Shown here: positions 5,311 to 6,472 of the stretch, one piece after another | Numbering within the stretch: the stretch's first letter is position 1 | Layout of the letters: every line of letters begins with the position of its first letter | Assembly: GCA_900554855.1 (NCBI GenBank) | Contig: USIZ01000080.1 | Span: 1 to 6,472 of the forward strand | Length of the DNA stretch: 6,472 nt | Source: an uncultured Eubacteriales bacterium | Lineage (GTDB): Bacteria > Bacillota > Clostridia > Oscillospirales > Oscillospiraceae | Direction: 5' to 3' | The notes under the pieces: generated by a model | Databases searched by the model: none | Seen by the model: the letters and a program-made list of their open reading frames with translations, nothing else | What the model was told of the DNA's origin: nothing | Made by a program: the position numbers and the translations under genes

Positions 5311-5339
5311 ATTATAGCAGAAGAAAATCGGATTTTCAA
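5311..5339 (-). promoter_or_regulatory. Sigma-A promoter of the MATE / kinase-like operon
   Basis: Minus strand: TTGAAA (5339-5334), 17-bp spacer, perfect TATAAT (5316-5311). The start is expected near 5304, giving a leader of about 184 nt. It lies 48 bp after the WYL gene stop and directly before the terminator at 5250-5302. Confidence 0.82.
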
Positions 5340-5386
5340 ATGATTTTCTTCAAATTACAGGTTGTCTCTTTCGCAAACGGACTTTT

Positions 5387-6358
5387 TTACTCCGTATGTC
5401 TCTCCAGCGCGGCGGCAAGATGCCGGCGGTACTCCTCCCGCACGTCCGGCGGGCCCAGCAGCTCCACATCCGCCCCAAGGCCGAACAGCCAGCCGTAAAA
5501 CTGCTGGCTCACCGCCACCGGGACCGTGAGGGTGAAGTGCTCCGCCCCGTCGGGCACCAGCATGACATCCATGCCGAAGCGATCCAGCATGACGTGAGCC
5601 ATCCGGTTCTCGCACTTCAGGCGCACCTGCCGCTCCTGACCGGAGAACATGCCGAAATGGCGGCTGGTATAGGCGGACATATCCACCCCGGCGCAGGCCG
5701 CGTCCCGCTCCTGCTCCAGCGGCCGGGCGTCCGCCATGCGATCCACCCGGTAATGGCGTTTTTCGCCGTTCTGAAGCGCCACGAGGTAATAGCGCTCGTC
5801 ACTGCGCAGCAGACCCACCGGACTGACCTCATAGGCTGCGCCCTCCTTCCGGAACACCTTTGCCTTCTGCACGTCATAATCAAAATAGCGGAAGGACAGC
5901 ATCCGGCCACCGCCGATGGCGGTGTGGATGGCGTCAATGGTGTAGAGCACTGCCTCGTTCATGGTCTTGTCCCGGCCGGAGACGTAGACCTGGCGCTGGA
6001 GGGCCGCCGCCTGCCAGCGGGAACACAGTTGCTCCAGCTTTTTGATGAGGGAGCGGCTTTTGCCCTCGGAGATAAAGCGGGAGGACTGGACAGCGTCCAC
6101 CAGCAGCTTCAGCTCTGCCAGCTCAAAGGGGCGGGAGGCCAGATAGTAGCCCTTCCGGCGCTCCAGCTCCACGTCCCAGCCCCGGCGGCGCAGGATCTCC
6201 ATATCGTCATAGATGCTCTTGCGTTCGGCGGAGATCTCCTCCCGGCTGAGCGCAGCCAGCAGCTCGGAGAGCGGCACGGGATGCTCCTCGTCGCTCTCCC
6301 GGTTCAGCACCTCCAGCAAAACCAGCAGTTTTTCCTTTTGATGAATCCCGCGGGGCAT
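5387..6358 (-). CDS. WYL-domain transcriptional regulator (HTH-WYL-WCX)
   Basis: 323 residues from the ATG at 6358. An N-terminal winged helix-turn-helix spans about residues 5-75, with the recognition region SAERKSIYDDMEILRRRGWD (43-62). A WYL domain lies at about 135-212, with ERYYLVALQNGEKRHYRVDR (188-207) holding the aromatic-Tyr-Leu signature and the basic residues thought to bind ligand or nucleic acid. A WCX-type C-terminal domain follows (about 245-320). Proteins of this design sense small ligands or nucleic acids and repress or activate nearby genes. Here the neighbour in the same direction is the MATE operon, which makes that operon and any divergent gene outside the window likely targets. 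A GTG at 6367 is possible, but GGAGG (6371-6367) overlaps it and sits 8 nt from the ATG, which is therefore chosen. Confidence 0.9.
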   Translation of the reverse strand: MPRGIHQKEKLLVLLEVLNRESDEEHPVPLSELLAALSREEISAERKSIYDDMEILRRRGWDVELERRKGYYLASRPFELAELKLLVDAVQSSRFISEGKSRSLIKKLEQLCSRWQAAALQRQVYVSGRDKTMNEAVLYTIDAIHTAIGGGRMLSFRYFDYDVQKAKVFRKEGAAYEVSPVGLLRSDERYYLVALQNGEKRHYRVDRMADARPLEQERDAACAGVDMSAYTSRHFGMFSGQERQVRLKCENRMAHVMLDRFGMDVMLVPDGAEHFTLTVPVAVSQQFYGWLFGLGADVELLGPPDVREEYRRHLAAALERHTE

Positions 6359-6366
6359 GGACGCCA

Positions 6367-6371
6367 CCTCC
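6367..6371 (-). promoter_or_regulatory. Ribosome binding site that fixes the start of the WYL regulator
   Basis: Minus-strand GGAGG lies 8 nt before the ATG at 6358. The upstream GTG (6367-6365) overlaps it and so is unlikely to be the start. Confidence 0.8.
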
Positions 6372-6429
6372 GTAATTGCGCTTTTTTTTGGGGGGATGTA
6401 GTTTCAGCAAGGTTGATAAATTGGGGTTT

Positions 6430-6446
6430 GGCAAAGAAAGGCAAAG
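6430..6446. repeat. Direct repeat GGCAAAG-N3-GGCAAAG, operator candidate
   Basis: Two identical 7-bp words start exactly 10 bp apart (6430-6436 and 6440-6446), so both face the same side of the helix. They lie 72 bp upstream of the WYL start and just before a possible plus-strand -10 at 6455-6460. This placement suits an operator for the WYL protein, but no binding evidence is available. Confidence 0.4.
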
Positions 6447-6451
6447 TTATC

Positions 6452-6460
6452 TGTTATGAT
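6452..6460 (+). promoter_or_regulatory. Possible extended -10 of a divergent promoter
   Basis: The plus strand reads TGTTATGAT, an extended -10 (TGn) followed by TATGAT (6455-6460), five of six to consensus. A -35-like TTGGCA (6428-6433) is 21 bp upstream, which is too far for a standard promoter. Any gene it drives lies outside the window. Confidence 0.35.
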
Positions 6461-6472
6461 GTAGGGCGGGTG

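Noticed and set aside
5139..5339. Minus-strand 66-codon ORF across the MATE leader
   Set aside because: Its start is a TTG that forms part of the -35 element, so it would not be transcribed from that promoter, and it runs through the terminator hairpin.

Overview
The window looks like a GC-rich (roughly high-50s percent by eye) member of the Clostridia, most likely Oscillospiraceae/Ruminococcaceae or a close relative. The clues are a SepF-type division protein, a clostridial 4-hydroxybutyrate/butyrate-type CoA-transferase behind a Rex-like operator, near-consensus sigma-A promoters with 17-bp spacers, strong GGAGG ribosome binding sites, and a MATE exporter joined to a cytidylate-kinase-like gene. 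No phage, IS, CRISPR, tRNA or rRNA signal was seen. The lineage call is an inference.

Layout, left to right. The + strand carries only the last 55 codons of a sepF-like gene (1-170). A hairpin at 207-243 can end transcription from both sides. All other genes are on the minus strand. Unit A (promoter 1011-1039) is a yccF-type membrane protein gene followed after 1 bp by a small MazG-like NTP pyrophosphohydrolase gene. Unit B (promoter 2526-2554, Rex-like operator 2499-2516) is a single acetyl-CoA hydrolase/transferase-family gene. Unit C (promoter 3086-3114, terminator 2655-2688) is one small gene of unknown function with a long leader. Unit D (promoter 5311-5339) is a MATE efflux gene overlapping by 4 bp a cytidylate-kinase-like gene that carries a one-base frameshift. 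Upstream of D lies a WYL-domain regulator gene (5387-6358), and beyond it the window ends in a short region with a direct repeat and a possible divergent promoter.

The most interesting part is the leader of about 184 nt in front of the MATE gene. It has a strong promoter, then within about 55 nt a full intrinsic terminator, then a second 15-bp hairpin with a U-rich tail directly before the gene. A 20-nt block (CGTGTGGC-N5-TGCGTAA) occurs once at the start of each hairpin, and a 19-codon ORF ends inside the ribosome binding site of the MATE gene. This architecture is typical of conditional attenuation, and the adjacent WYL gene and exporter suggest a response to a small molecule or drug. That function is inferred, not shown.

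Other points: the CoA-transferase is probably tied to cellular NADH/NAD+ status through Rex; the small NTP pyrophosphohydrolase seems to have lost two of its usual acidic metal ligands; and the kinase-like gene is broken in this sequence either by mutation or by a sequencing error in a T4 run.
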